This document shows positions 49,237 to 58,821 of a stretch of DNA of 64,000 nt, one piece after another. The stretch's first letter is position 1. Each line of letters starts with the position of its first letter. Below the pieces are notes generated by a model. That model saw only the letters and a program-made list of their open reading frames with translations, did no database searches and was not told where the DNA came from. A program made the translations under genes and the position numbers. This stretch comes from Branchiostoma belcheri (taxonomy: Eukaryota; Chordata; Leptocardii; Amphioxiformes; Branchiostomatidae): positions 1,743,355 through 1,807,354 of the forward strand of contig NW_017803379.1 in the NCBI RefSeq assembly GCF_001625305.1, given 5' to 3'.

Positions 49237-50510
49237 CTACAAAAGGAAACAAGAAATTGGACTGTTTTATTTCTTGTGGATTTTTCGTTCATTCTGTAAA
49301 TATTCCACTGTCGCGCACACGCATGTATGTATAGCATGCATATCTGGTGAGTGAGAACAGTCGGAATACAGTGTTACTATTCATTTTACTGCACTATGTA
49401 TATATGAACGCACATTACACTCTGCAACACTTCATGGCATGATCGTCAGTCATCCTAGCCTGAATGTCAGATTGTTTTCAGGGCCAGCTCAGGGTCTACC
49501 TCTATGCTAAAATTTCTCTGGAACCTGTTGTCCCTTGACCCAAGGCCCTGGCGACATCCTGGCACCCTTGCTAACAGTCATTTCTGACCTAATATTATCA
49601 TGATGATAGCATTGAAGTTAGAACGAATATCAAAGGAAAATCTAAAATGAAATCCCATGTCTCTAAATGGACATCAGGGGAACTTCTAAAAATGAAATCC
49701 CGAGACCAGGCTCCCGACATACAATTGTGAATCCGTAAATTTACGTTCGATTGGTCGTTACGTAAGACGCGAGTCCATAGGTCAGTCCTCACATCTCGTT
49801 CATCTGGATAGATAAGGACGTTTGGACGGGCGACCTTTGTGACAGTCAAACAAATGGCAACAACCCTACTCTTCGTTAATAATTATCTTCTTTTATTATT
49901 ATTAGCCCTAGGTATCTACATGCCAATTAAGAATCTTCTCCGTAAAGTTCAATGACGCCTTACTCTAACCCTAAGTCAACCCTACCCCTTGAAGAAGAAA
50001 TAGAACTGCAAAGTGTGAGGACTAACACTACATGACGAACCTGTCTGTTGCCACCGCCCCTTGTTTCTCCCAGCCGTGACACGTCGTTCCGTTGATATTC
50101 TCTTCCCCGAGGTAAGTCGCCCCGGCCAGCCACGTTGGCTTGATGACGCTGCAGTATTGAGCTGGCCCGCAGGCCCGACAACACTGTTGCTCGCGCGGGT
50201 AGTGCACGTACAAGCCGAGCGTGCTGAAGAAGAGCTGGCAATCCCCGTGCTCGTCTTTCAGCGTCAGGCCCCGTCCGGTGCAGAAGCTGTCGGCCTGGCC
50301 CTGCGAGTAGTCGAACCTCGCCCGGCTGTTGGCGAAGTCGTAGTGCCAGGCCCCCACGTTTTGGTTGACGGGCACGACGGAAATATGCCGCTCCTCTTGG
50401 AAAGTAACCGAGAAGGTTTGAGGCCACAATGGCGGCTGCGCAGGAGGTCCTGAAAGACTCGCGGTTTGCGACACCACCGCCAGGAGGCACATAAGGGCGA
50501 TGTTGGCCAT
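49053..50510 (-). CDS. Small secreted cysteine-rich protein, At4g14100-like family, two exons
   Basis: Exons join(50510..50041, 49236..49053) give about 217 residues. ATG at 50508-50510 is chosen because it opens directly onto a signal peptide (MANIALMCLLAVVSQTAS); an in-frame upstream ATG at 50561 would add 17 basic residues. The mature part has WHYDFANSRARFDY, C-rich segment REQQCCRACGPAQYCSV, IKPTWLAGATYLGEENINGT, CHGWEKQG and, in exon 2, QYWEK and PIPASVFDVPKYCNSTCP. This pattern fits plant and protist proteins labelled At4g14100-like; their biochemical role is unknown to me. A distant ependymin-like relation is possible but speculative. About a dozen cysteines in the mature chain suggest disulfides in an extracellular protein. 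Confidence 0.8.
50041..50510 (-). CDS. At4g14100-like gene, exon 1
   Basis: Start codon to donor (GACAG|GTTCGT). Encodes the signal peptide and the first 156 residues, ending two bases into an Arg codon. It is G+C-rich compared with its surroundings. Confidence 0.82.
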
Positions 50511-51372
50511 TCTGAGGGCAGGTGTTTTTCTGGGGGACTTCAGAAAAATGATTAGCCTCAATCAGTAGTCAGCAAACATGATGTGACGTGTCACAGTTCA
50601 GCTGGTTAGCCTACAGATCTGCAGACCAGGCTCTGTACGCAGGTCACTTTTTGGGAGCTTTTAATTAATCATGTCCTTGGTACTATTTTATGTGTTGCAG
50701 CAATGGATTGTTATACATGTACAAAGGTCCAGATACAAACAACACAACGCTCTTGTGAGAAAGAATATCAGTAGTTCATGCTTCAAATATGAAAACAATC
50801 CCACAGAGGTATAAACACGTATAACTCCAGTCACAAAGTCATCTCTTTTGCCACATAAAAACCATATTCTAGCTTTCATATCAGATTTATCTTCACTTGC
50901 CCTCAGTGTTCTTCTTGGTAACAAACTCATACAAAAATATTTATACCAGTCATGAACATGCTGTATAAAATATTTGCTTTCAAATCCAGCAACAAAATCA
51001 CATTTGAATGATAGAACCTGCTTGATCAGAAACAACAGCAGCAATTTACCTTTCATTTTCTACACAAAAGTACAAAAAGAAAAACATGTTGATGGGTGGC
51101 ACTGGGAGAGACATCAGCCACTTCTGTCTTCATGGTATCCACACGTGGGACAAGCAGCTGGGGATCTGCCATCAAACTTCCACATATCAAGCACAAGCAG
51201 GTCTAACCCATACAGCAGACAATAAACCAGAGAGCAAGTGCACCAATTTGAGTCATTTGTTGGTGTTACCAGTGTCCATGGCTATACTTCACTGTATCTC
51301 CACTTTTATAATTTTCCACAATCACTGTTACATGCAAAGTTTACAGTTACATACAAATGTCAAATTTTCCTG
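50511..51372. other. Intergenic region between two - strand genes
   Basis: Contains the presumed promoter of the secreted-protein gene and the 3'UTR of PDZD11. No TATA box or canonical poly(A) signal was identified with confidence. Confidence 0.45.
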
Positions 51373-51521
51373 TTAAAGTTGGGGCTTTTTACGGCTGGAC
51401 TTCTTTTTTGTTGCTGTCTGTTCTGGTGGTGTTTGTGTTGGTTGTGGCGCTGTGTGTTCCTGCCTGTTGTCTGGGATCTCTGGTCCGTAAGCTTCCGTCC
51501 GTCTGATCATTTGATTATAGG
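51373..51521 (-). CDS. PDZD11: PDZD11 exon 7 with stop
   Basis: Completes the split codon, then YNQMIRRTEAYGPEIPDNRQ. A Pro/Thr/Gln-rich tail follows and ends at TAA. The tail is longer than in vertebrate PDZD11. Confidence 0.9.
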
Positions 51522-53455
51522 CTGCAAACAGAAGAACAAAAAGTATGCAATTTTGTCTTGCAAAAATCAAATCAAGAATGTCTCTTTATTAAAAATTCCG
51601 ACATACAATGCATTGAACATGGTGTTAACTTAATGGGATTTAGTTACTTGTGGTCATCATTCACCAAAAGGAATGACCACCCAAAAGGCAGTCCCAAGAG
51701 GTCCAGTGGTTTGAGTGTGATGGAGATCTGTGTCTGTATAACCGCCCTTCAGTGTAACCTACCAGCTAAGAGATGCCCTACTGCACATTCAAATGTTCTT
51801 GAAGACTGAAGTCATTACTGACATACCATAAGGGAAGTACTTGACGTTGAGCTGTAGCTGCTGTGCTGATGCCATTACTCCCACTGCCTGCAAGGTGAAA
51901 GGTACATGAAGCAGTCAGGCATCCCTTCCCCATACCAACAAAGGAAGAATCAAGAAAACTAACCTCTAGTGTATATACAGTAATGGTTAAATGTAGCTTT
52001 TAAGGCATTGAAAGAAAAAAAGCAAGGAATGATGACTTACTGCTTTGTGGTCCATCTCTTCAAAGTCAAATCCATTTGCAGACAGGATCTGTAAATTGTG
52101 ATATATAAAAATATATGAACAAATGAATACAACATGTATGACTAGTACTGTCAAAATGTTTGTACAACAATTACAAAATCTTTTGTGTACAATCCATTGG
52201 CCATTGGTCTCTCCCCCTCATATTCTAAGCAAATCAGCTACCAGTAACTTACATGTACTTGATCTTGTTCAGATGTTGAAACAATTTACATTCTATGAAA
52301 AACACTATTATTTAATATACTAGTAATATTTCTTTAAATACAACTGACATTATCTGAAGTACATGTAGCTTATCTGACCTGGTCTCCCTCCTTCAGTCCT
52401 TGACTCTCAGCATCAGTTCCAGAATCGACCTGCAGTACAGAACACAGTATTGTGTTCAAAATAGAATATTGTATGCTCCAATGGTGAAAATGGTGCAAAA
52501 TCATAATGGATCGAAAAAAAATTAGTTTTCTTCCATTATGTCAACACATGGTTGTATCTATAGCTAACCTGTGAGATGAAGATGCCAGTCCCAAAGTCTT
52601 TCCCTCCTCGAGCAACAAAGCCCAGCTTAAAACAACAACAACAAAAAAAAGCATTAAATGTAGTGTCTTACATAAATAAAACAAAACAATGAATGCTGAC
52701 ATGCAACTAATCTTATGCTATATTTATACATGGGGTGAAGTGTACAAAAATGTCAGAATCAAGTTTGTTGTGCCTTTATGACACTTAAGAAGATGGTACC
52801 TGAAATGGTGATAGGTTGTATTTTTTCAAGCTTCATTGTGACTTACAGTACAAGAATTCTGTACATAATTCCAATGAAAGTTGTTAATCCCCTTGTTTTA
52901 GCCCACCTGTTGAGTGTCTGGGTCTCTCCTGATCTTGAGTGACCGTGGCAGGGCAGGAGTTAGGTCACTGCTGTAGTCAGGGTGGCTGGCTTGCTGGAAA
53001 TAATGTCAGGTTGTGAGGTTATAAAAACCAACAAGGATGGAGACAATCTACCATTATCATGTATCAGGGCAGTAATACTCGGGCCATGGCAAGAGTCATA
53101 TTAAGTAAAACTGGACACTCCCTCAAGACAAGATTTTTGCAGTACAGATGATCCAGCTCGGTTTTGTCAGAGGCCTAGGTGTCACAGCATATACACATTG
53201 ACTCACTGGAACAATTAGAAATACCGGACACTGAACTACATGCTGAATATACACAGTCAGGCTGACTTTTGTCCGATTGGGGAAAGACAGATTAGGCAAA
53301 GTTTTTGTCTGTCATGACAGGCAAAATTAGTCATGACAGACGGATTAAAGATGGATGCTGGCTAGAACACTGACCTCTTCTGGTGGTATCCATGGTGGGG
53401 GGTGTTCATACTGTGGCAGCATCACTCTGATCTTTCTCTCTGCCATCATCATCAT
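51373..53455 (-). CDS. PDZD11: PDZ domain-containing protein 11, seven exons, complete
   Basis: Exons join(53455..53375, 52993..52907, 52625..52569, 52429..52379, 52088..52041, 51887..51827, 51521..51373) give 177 residues with all phases consistent. The N-terminus has PQYEHPPPWIPPEE and HPDYSSDL, the PDZD11 hallmarks before the domain. The single PDZ domain runs from about residue 45 to 125, with carboxylate-binding loop QLGFVARGG, GIFISQV, GLKEGDQILSANG and QLNVKYFPYAYNQM. The family is an adaptor of about 140 residues binding C-termini of membrane transporters and pumps and, in vertebrates, PLEKHA7 at junctions. Here the C-terminus is about 35 residues longer, Pro/Thr/Gln-rich and ending in a basic stretch (KKKSSRKKPQL). 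Four consecutive ATGs open the frame after an in-frame stop; the first is used. Confidence 0.93.
51827..51887 (-). CDS. PDZD11: PDZD11 exon 6
   Basis: AVGVMASAQQLQLNVKYFPY plus one base. It ends the PDZ domain. Acceptor CTTGCAG, donor GTATGT. Confidence 0.93.
52041..52088 (-). CDS. PDZD11: PDZD11 exon 5
   Basis: ILSANGFDFEEMDHKA, the 'D-Q-I-L-x-x-N-G' strand and the start of the binding-groove helix. Acceptor TTTACAG, donor GTAAGT. Confidence 0.93.
52379..52429 (-). CDS. PDZD11: PDZD11 exon 4
   Basis: VDSGTDAESQGLKEGDQ. Acceptor ACTGCAG, donor GTCAGA. Confidence 0.93.
52569..52625 (-). CDS. PDZD11: PDZD11 exon 3
   Basis: LGFVARGGKDFGTGIFISQ, the ligand-binding loop and second strand of the PDZ fold. 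Acceptor TTTTAAG, donor GTTAGC. Confidence 0.93.
52907..52993 (-). CDS. PDZD11: PDZD11 exon 2
   Basis: QASHPDYSSDLTPALPRSLK then IRRDPDTQQ, leading into the PDZ domain. Acceptor TTTCCAG, donor GTGGGC. Confidence 0.92.
53283..53369 (-). repeat. Copy 2 of the dispersed repeat, at the 5' end of PDZD11 intron 1
   Basis: On the - strand it begins TGTTCTAGCCAGCATCCATC, five bases into the intron. It continues through GACAAAAACTTTGCCTAATC, aligning with 46107-46190. Same orientation relative to transcription as copy 1. Confidence 0.8.
53375..53455 (-). CDS. PDZD11: PDZD11 exon 1
   Basis: Four in-frame ATGs, then AERKIRVMLPQYEHPPPWIP and PEE, ending at GTCAGT. An in-frame TGA lies upstream, so the frame starts here. 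A dispersed repeat begins five bases into the following intron. Confidence 0.9.
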
Positions 53456-53554
53456 CAACACCAGCAAGACCGACTCAGCTTTGCACTCTCAGGGAGACTC
53501 AGCTAGGGTCATAAAGCATAACAGATGGCATTATAAAAAAGCAGCCAGGGGTCC

Positions 53555-53780
53555 AAAAATCTAATAATTTCGAGGTCACACCAAGACCTACACACCTTCC
53601 AATTTTTCATGACAATCCATCCACAGCTTATTGAGTTATCATGCTAAACCACATAGTTTACATACATACATACAAGCATATGTACATAATGTACATATTT
53701 AGTACATAAATACAAACATACATACACACATACATACAAATGCTACAGAAAATATAACCTTCTGGCAAAGGTGATAATAC
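53555..53780. repeat. Retroelement-tail-like repeat with (CATA)n tract
   Basis: Contains CATGACAATCCATCCACAGC, then TTGAGTTATCATGCTAA, a CATACATACATACA tract and ATAACCTTCTGGCAAAGG near the end. The first half matches the unit of the array at 41480-42010. It looks like the end of a non-LTR-type element; the family was not determined. Confidence 0.6.
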
Positions 53781-54703
53781 TGCATACTACTGTACCTTGC
53801 ATGCATGTATTATATATTATGCAAATCCCACAATCTTGCATTCTTTTTCATAGTTGCAACATAGAGAGGGCTGCAACACAGACCTCAGACAGCTGTACTT
53901 CTGAGTCCCTCCATTAAAAGAAAGTTACTTTCTAGTGATTGTCCTGACAGCCACAATGCACAGGTGGTCCTAGGTAAATATTTGACTGGTGACTCGGGGT
54001 AAATATTGAGGTAACTGGCCTTTATGAAATGTTGAATGGAAATCTGACAATGTGCAACTGTGAACAATGACATGGCTGAAATGTAAGATGATTTCTAGTG
54101 TATCCAGAAATGTAACAAACCCTGACAAAATGCTACAATTTACCTGCTGTATCAGAGAGCAAACACATGTAGAAGAAAATGTCTTAAACACTGCCTGGTC
54201 TGCTGACAAGTTATGGGAGACTGTTAAATGACAAATATGTTGTTCACACCTGTAAGCTTGTTCACATAGCATGCCATGCAGGTGAGGTATGCACCCTTAA
54301 GGTAGTAATCGTGATGTCCAACTACATACATGTACACCTGACATCAGCACTTTGTAAGGAGAATCTTACAATTGAACTTTGTATCAGTCATTGTCAGTCA
54401 GCTGGATTGAATTCATCCTAAAGCACATATTGTTTGAACAAATTTTCTTTTGTAAAACCAGTTCGTAACTGTTAGTAAACGCTCTACAAGTAGCACCGTA
54501 CTAATTTTAGAAACCCCCACAATGAGCAAACATTGTTGTCATTTCAGAACTGTTCAGACTACTAGTACAAACATCACAAGCTCTACCTGTAAAACATGCC
54601 AAAAGTTATGTTTCACTCATTCTTTTACAAGAAGAAACTTCAAGGAAAATATTGAGTCACACAAGTTAAATGGTAGTTTGCAGGAGTTACGGTAAATTCT
54701 TAC

Positions 54704-54780
54704 CTGCCGGGAAACAAGCACAAAGTGCACAGCAATCTCAGATGGAACATTCCACACATATCCTGCACCAATCAATAGCA
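54704..54780 (-). other. Orphan exon-like segment, gene unknown
   Basis: On the - strand a good acceptor (CCCCCTTTTCTCTAAG) is followed by 2+75 open bases and a good donor (CAG|GTAAGA). One frame reads LLIGAGYVWNVPSEIAVHFV then LVSRQ. The frame does not join PDZD11 exon 1 as read. It could be a 5'UTR exon of PDZD11 or an exon of an unrecognised gene. A second donor-like site (GAACAG|GTGAGT) lies at 55133, 14 bases after an ATG. Confidence 0.3.
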
Positions 54781-55139
54781 CTTAGAGAAAAGGGGGACTT
54801 ACTTGTGTGAAGGTCAAGTGAGGAATGCAAGGTGCCCGGTATCACTCACTATAGAAACCTGAAGAGGCAAACACAAGCATTGTTGAATTGTCAAACTATT
54901 TCCAAAGCAAATTGACAGCCAAATGGAGAATGGTCACCACCTGAATGTTCTGCTTGTTCCCTCTGGATAGGAACTGAGGTAGACTGTAGTTCAGCAGCAA
55001 GGGGGGAGGAAGGTGTGATTTAGTAAAGGTCACAGAGTACAGTATAATGTGAAGTGGTAACAGAATCTCTTCTAAAGCGTTCTCTCTGCTAAAAGTGGTT
55101 TCATGTTTTCCTCCTCTATTTTGCCCACTCACCTGTTCT

Positions 55140-58100
55140 GGCTCATATTACACGTCCTGTTGGGGTCCTAAATATTTTAGCAGGGGCAAATAAAAACTGA
55201 GGGAAATAATTGACCAGAGGACCCGGGATGGTATGAAAACAATGCAATAACAAATACCACTGGTACTATGGCAACTTACTGGGTATTGACATACCCTGTA
55301 TGGGTGACTGCATATGGATACATAACGTCCCTACCACTGACCTTTGTGGGTCTTAACAATGACCTAAAACAAACAGAAAGGAGAGTGCCGAAAAAGTACC
55401 TTGCATCAGTCATTTTTACCAACTTCTATATGGTTTTAAAAGTAGAATTTGGCAGTCCCTTGCATGAGTATCATATTATATTCTGAACCTCTCTTTCTAG
55501 GCAGTTGATCAAGCATAAAAAGTGAACCAAATTCTTTCTATACAGTTTGAGGTACATTGTAGGACCATTAGAATATTCATCGACTCAAACCAAAACTGGG
55601 TAAGAAAACTTTGACATCAGAAAATATGACAAATTCAACAAAAACAGATAAGCCAAATTCCCTGAATAATACAACATATAGTTTAATCAATATCCATTGG
55701 TTTGTATGTATGTAGATCAGAGACATGCAGATATTGGACATCTAAATTTGCTGTATAAAATTTGAACTCTTACATTTAGCTAATGATGTAAATTGTGCTG
55801 TGAACATTCTCCTCCACCATACATACTCATACAGCATTGCAACTTTAACTTCACCACCAGCAATTGAAACTACACAATTATCTATTACAGCTATACATAA
55901 AAATGAATGAGTACTGGGATATGTATGAAATGTGTTAGGGAATAACAGCGACTTACATGTACAATATGCCAGCTCTATAATTTGAATTGATGAGAAATAA
56001 CTGTGGCAGTGACGATTTCAGACCCAGCACTTAAACAGATTCTAGTGCTACTAAACACTACATTACTGGCATATTTGTGGTTACTGACTTGAGAAATCTG
56101 TGATACGTTGAACATGATGAAATTAAACAAGTATATAGACATGTATAATGAATCAGGAAACATGGCACAAGGTTGCTTTACATCACTTGGAACCTACACT
56201 AGTTACAAGCTGTGGATTGTACTTGCCACAATTACATTTCCACTGACTTACACATTACTTTACAATGTACATGAGACACAATCATTTGCTGTTAAAAGTT
56301 TAAGTTTATGCGAGAAAGCCCTGCGTGTTACACTATCATATACTATAGGAAGTTGCTCAGCCAACAGGAACATTTGTACATGCAAGCTTCAAGGCGTGAC
56401 AAGCCAAGACTTGTTGTGTTTGTTTCACGCCATCATAACATTGCAAAAACACATTCTACAATTTTCATATCTAAACTTGTTATTTTTGGAAACACCTTGT
56501 TACTACAATTGTTACAAGACACATACGATGAAATTTAGTTCCTTTGACTCAACACTTGTTCTTAGAGCACCCGTGTACTATATGTAACCCACAATAAATT
56601 AATTTACAAATTACAAAAGTTTTGCAGCATCTAGTTCCATACATACCAATAAGTGCACATTAGCATGAAGGCCAACAGTAACATTAAATTCAATGATTTA
56701 GATAAAGTTGAGGCAAGTTACATTACAAGCATTAGATTCTGCACAATTGAAGTAGTTGGGAAATCAAGAACTGTTCTCAGTATTGAGACTTGAAACATGG
56801 CTGAGTAAGACATTAACACTATAACTTCTCTGCTCCCTGCAGCTAACGTTACATGTTTGAAAAAAAAGTACACCTAGCTGTAACAGCCACTGCCGTGTGA
56901 GTTACACAATAAAGAATGCCTTAGAATTTGAGATTGAATCACACATCATCACTTATTTTCATACTTCAGTAAAACTTGGATAATGCACTTTTACAGACTT
57001 TCACACTTCGTTTCCAATGAGCAGCTGAAAGTATGTGCACGACATATAAAAGCTACTTAACAGCTGAAAGTATGTGCACGACATATAAAAGCTACTTAAT
57101 GATACAACTTTTGGAAGCATCTATATTGTAGTTTTCCAAACTTATGCTGAGTATAAATTCCTGGAACCAGGCACAGACAATCAAGTATCAAATTGTTTGA
57201 ATGCTCTGTGTGGGAGGATGACCAATAAACAGTTTTGAAATGACCAACAGATTTGATTCTGAAGTGAATATTATAAGATGAATACAACATAGCTAACAGA
57301 CTTCACTTGTTGAAAGATACTAATTATATTTATCATTTCAAAGTAAGGCTGGAAGATCAAAACATAATGCATTGAATTGTCACTTGGAAATGTCTTGCAT
57401 GTTCAGTACCTTTTTACAAAGTTTAACATGTCAAGTATTTTGGAGCTTCAGAAAAACATGTCTGGTATCATTTTAATACTGAATTTGTATGGAAGCTATC
57501 CAAGCCATTACTACCAGACATAAGAATCAATGATTTGGAAGTAAAAAAAATCACTGGACAAGTCTTTTCAAAGTTTAAACAGCCCTTTGAAATTTTTGGA
57601 TCATGGAACAAACACAGAACATATAAAAGACTTAGTGCAAATGACAAGAACAATTTATGCATGGTGGAATGAAGGCATCCTTGCTCTGAAGGATCCTGAC
57701 ATAAAATGGGAAAAAATATAATTTTAAGGAATGAATTTAAGGCCACTTGCAGTAAAATATGGTGTCTGCTGGGTTAGTATGACAAAGCTGGCATTGAATA
57801 CAAAAAGATTATAGCAACATATTGACATGGAACTACGAAGTACAAGGTAAATTTGATCATATGGATAGCCTCCAGACTAGCCGTCAGCTGCCAACTGTAC
57901 CTCCCCATGACACCCCAGATGGTAGAAGTGGATGGATAAAGTAAGTAAAGTAAAGGATAGTGGGGAAGTCTACAAACTTTCCTTCACTATAAACGAACAT
58001 TTGATTTTTTTTCCTTGCTGTACAAAAATCTAGATTTTTTGATCCAGTAATTAATGTACAGTTCGACATGGCAATGTCACAACTGGTTTGTACTTCTTGT

Positions 58101-58416
58101 ACACTGGTTAGTATTTTTAACCTTCTCCCTGATAAGCATACTGCACTCCAAATACCCACCTGCAAGAATTTGCAAATATTTGTGGGCACAGAAAAAAAAT
58201 ACACCACTTGGAATTTGACAAGCTTCAAAAGAGTACATGCTTGGCATAATGAATCACATATTGTATATTTTTTGTAATTCCAGCTGGGACATACTTCATT
58301 CATCCAATTTCTTTCGGTTACAACATTGTCACTTAGCAGAGAGAAGGTTAAAGGATGACAGCAATGACTGTTTTTCACAACCTTGAGCTGAACAGCTATG
58401 TTGTTTGAATTTTGCC
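55140..58416. other. Non-coding stretch, including presumed APAF1 3'UTR
   Basis: A+T-rich with a few long anonymous frames (56108-56587 +, 57884-58420 -) but no recognisable domain. It includes one perfect 39-base tandem duplication at 57022-57099. The part next to 58416 should be 3'UTR of the APAF1 gene. Confidence 0.45.
57022..57099. repeat. Perfect 39-bp tandem duplication
   Basis: CAGCTGAAAGTATGTGCACG and the following 19 bases (through AGCTACTTAA) occur twice, back to back, without a mismatch (57022-57060 and 57061-57099). Either very recent or an assembly artefact. Confidence 0.93.
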
Positions 58417-58821
58417 TCACTTTTTCTCTATCATGTTCAGGATGTAAAGGAAGCCTGAGCTGTCAATAGTGACAAATGTTTTAAAGTCTTTGGATGCCTG
58501 TAGAGATTTCACGAAGCTGCCCTTGATGTGGAATGTCTGCAGCAGTTTCCCATCTACAGTCCACCATTTTACATTGTTGGCTGCAGAAACTAGCTGTTTC
58601 CCATCGCTGGAGAACTGCAGGCCTCGAACCCATACCCCACCGCCTGGGTGGTGATCACAAGTGACAATTTCTTCCCCCTTCTCTACATCCCAAACCTTCA
58701 CATAACCAGCATCATCACCAGTTGCTAGGATAGAACTGTCCAGGGTGAAGGCACAGCTACGGATGCAGTCCACGTGTCCAGTGAACTTGTGCAACAGCGT
58801 CTCCGTCCTTCGACGTACCCA
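58417..58821 (-). CDS. APAF1: APAF1 segment D: last WD repeats and stop
   Basis: Resumes at the expected Trp, then ETLLHKFTGHVDCIRSCAF, LATGDDAGYVKVWDV, VRGLQFSSDGKQLVSAANNV and FVTIDSSGFLYILNMIEKK, ending TGA at 58417-58419. This matches the human APAF1 C-terminus almost to the last residue. Confidence 0.93.
   Translation of the reverse strand, partial: WVRRRTETLLHKFTGHVDCIRSCAFTLDSSILATGDDAGYVKVWDVEKGEEIVTCDHHPGGGVWVRGLQFSSDGKQLVSAANNVKWWTVDGKLLQTFHIKGSFVKSLQASKDFKTFVTIDSSGFLYILNMIEKK

Noticed and set aside
50061-50453. 130-codon + strand frame
   Set aside because: Antisense shadow of the G+C-rich exon 1 of the secreted-protein gene, whose - strand frame has a signal peptide and a family pattern.
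56108-56587. 159-codon + strand frame
   Set aside because: A+T-rich, no domain, no splice or promoter context; overlapped by another open frame at 56308-56538. Treated as chance.
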